Assembly: GCA_045628865.1 (NCBI GenBank)
Contig: JAZQQB010000067.1
Location: 1 to 11,568, forward strand
DNA length: 11,568 nt
Origin: JAZQQB01 sp045628865
Lineage (GTDB): Bacteria; Bacillota; Clostridia; Lachnospirales; Lachnospiraceae
Direction: 5' to 3'
A program made the position numbers and the translations under genes. Shown piece after piece: positions 10,876 through 11,568 of this stretch. The notes below the pieces were generated by a model. That model was not told where the DNA came from and searched no databases. It saw nothing but the letters and a program-made list of their open reading frames with translations. The stretch's first letter is position 1. Each line of letters starts with the position of its first letter.

Positions 10876-11403
10876 ATGAACTATATTATTAGCGGAAAAA
10901 ACATCGATATTACGGAGGGATTAAGATCAGCAGTCATCGACAAGCTTAGCAAGCTTGAAAAATATTTCACACCCGAAACAGAAATTCACGTTACTCTTAA
11001 CGTAGAAAAGGAGAGACAGAAAATAGAGGTTACCATTCCTGTGAAAGGAAACATTATCCGTTCAGAACAGGTTAGCAATGATATGTATGTATCAATCGAT
11101 CTTGTGGAAGAAGTGATCGAGCGTCAGTTGAAGAAATATAGAAAGAAACTAATTGGACAGAAACAGTCAGCTGCAAGCTTCAGTTCAGCATTCATTGAAA
11201 AAGATTATGAAGATGAAGATGAAGTTAAGATTATCAGAACAAAGAAATTCGATATCAAACCAATGTATCCTGAAGATGCATGTATCCAGATGGAATTATT
11301 AGGACATAACTTCTATGTATTCTGCAATGCAGAAACAGATCAAGTAAATGTAGTATATAAGAGAAAAGGAAATACATACGGCTTGATTGAACCGGAAGAT
11401 TAA
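10876..11403 (+). CDS. hpf: Long-form ribosome hibernation promoting factor
   Basis: I chose ATG 10876 because AAAGGG lies eight bases upstream and the protein then begins M-N-Y-I-I-S-G-K-N-I-D-I-T-E-G-L-R, the family's usual start. In-frame GTG 10867 and ATG 10870 overlap the ribosome binding site. The 175-aa protein has an N-terminal HPF/RaiA domain (1-97), an acidic linker (Y-E-D-E-D-E at 111-116) and the C-terminal dimerisation domain (118-175) with R-T-K-K-F-D-I-K-P-M and M-E-L-L-G-H-N-F-Y-V-F. Long HPF dimerises 70S ribosomes into inactive 100S particles in stationary phase or stress. It is monocistronic with its own promoter and terminator. Its upstream region carries DnaA and Spo0A boxes, which could tie ribosome hibernation to growth or sporulation state. 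Confidence 0.95.
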   Translation: MNYIISGKNIDITEGLRSAVIDKLSKLEKYFTPETEIHVTLNVEKERQKIEVTIPVKGNIIRSEQVSNDMYVSIDLVEEVIERQLKKYRKKLIGQKQSAASFSSAFIEKDYEDEDEVKIIRTKKFDIKPMYPEDACIQMELLGHNFYVFCNAETDQVNVVYKRKGNTYGLIEPED

Positions 11404-11423
11404 TTGAATATAGAAAATGGACA

Positions 11424-11454
11424 GGCTGCCACATTTGTGGCGGCCTTTTTTATT
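11424..11454 (+). terminator. Intrinsic terminator of hpf
   Basis: GGCTGCCAC (11424-11432) pairs with GTGGCGGCC (11437-11445), one G-U pair, around ATTT, then a six-T tract. Confidence 0.93.
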
Positions 11455-11493
11455 TGATAGGAAAGTTCTCCGAACTTATCTATCAAATAAAAA
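11447..11493. repeat. 47-bp near-perfect palindrome between convergent terminators
   Basis: TTTTTATTTGATAG (11447-11460) and CTATCAAATAAAAA (11480-11493) are perfect 14-bp inverse copies. Inside, AAGTTC (11463-11468) and GAACTT (11472-11477) extend the stem around TCC, so nearly the whole element folds into one hairpin. Its outer T tracts serve as the tails of the hpf terminator on the plus strand and of the terminator on the minus strand. Confidence 0.75.
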
Positions 11494-11521
11494 GCTCCGC
11501 GATGGATCACACCTCGCGGAG
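11489..11521 (-). terminator. Minus-strand intrinsic terminator for a transcript entering from the right
   Basis: CTCCGCGA (11495-11502) and TCGCGGAG (11514-11521) form a perfect 8-bp GC-rich stem with an 11-base loop. On the minus strand it is followed by GC and five T (11493-11489). It implies a gene or RNA on the minus strand beyond the window, convergent with hpf. Confidence 0.7.
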
Positions 11522-11568
11522 AGGAAGGTAATGCTACGCATACCGCTCGGGCGCGAAGTGTGTGCGAG
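11522..11568 (-). other. GC-rich right edge, possible 3' end of a structured RNA or dispersed repeat
   Basis: With the adjacent terminator this 75-base tail (11494-11568) is about 63% G+C, in contrast to the AT-rich remainder. ACGCATAC and GTGTGTGCG can pair imperfectly around CGCTCGGGCG, which itself contains a short stem. Minus-strand frames are short: one reads to a stop after about ten residues and others run on without recognisable homology. No function can be assigned at this edge. Confidence 0.35.

Noticed and set aside
1..11568. CRISPR array, tRNA, rRNA or insertion sequence
   Set aside because: No regularly spaced direct repeats, no cloverleaf or rRNA sequence, and no transposase or terminal inverted repeats were seen, although the left third looks rearranged.

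Overview
The window is low-GC DNA with Gram-positive signals: strong GGAGG-type ribosome binding sites, sigma-A promoters, intrinsic terminators, a WalR-type box and a long-form hibernation factor. The protein families (a DUF2383-like helical protein, an ArsP_2-type metal exporter, a TetM-like GTPase with a NYN tail, and an SH3-NlpC/P60 hydrolase with an Ala/Glu/Lys coiled coil) point to a Clostridia chromosome, most likely Lachnospiraceae. This assignment is inference from family recognition, not a search.

Positions 1-2450 look like an eroding accessory region. An alpha/beta-hydrolase fragment on the minus strand abuts a 5'- and 3'-truncated SAM methyltransferase. Two small membrane-type ORFs and a terminator follow. 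Next come a TetR-family gene broken by a one-base frameshift behind an intact palindromic operator, a cysteine-rich MarR regulator with its own promoter, a truncated ORF overlapping the end of marR, and an unrecognised acidic protein without a convincing ribosome binding site.

Positions 2455-8863 hold intact genes. A four-helix DUF2383-like protein is followed by a promoter with a 35-bp Fur-type palindrome at its start site. That promoter appears to drive five genes up to a terminator after trxB: a metal exporter, a Fur-family regulator, an 885-aa EF-G/TetM-like GTPase fused to a Rae1/YacP-like NYN nuclease, an SDR reductase resembling the EF-P modifying enzyme YmfI, and thioredoxin reductase. 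The fusion is the most striking object here. It joins a ribosome-binding translocase scaffold to a domain whose Bacillus relative cuts mRNA in the ribosomal A site, all under apparent metal-responsive control. A working model is that metal or redox stress co-induces metal export, thiol repair and a ribosome-directed mRNA cleavage factor.

Positions 8864-11568 hold a secreted SH3-NlpC/P60 cell-wall hydrolase with a perfect WalR box just after its -10 element. A roughly 470-bp noncoding stretch follows, with three exact DnaA boxes, three exact Spo0A boxes and a 10-bp palindrome. Then comes long-form hpf and a dense convergent terminator/palindrome region. The right edge is about 63% GC, unlike the rest, and could be the end of a minus-strand transcript or a dispersed repeat.
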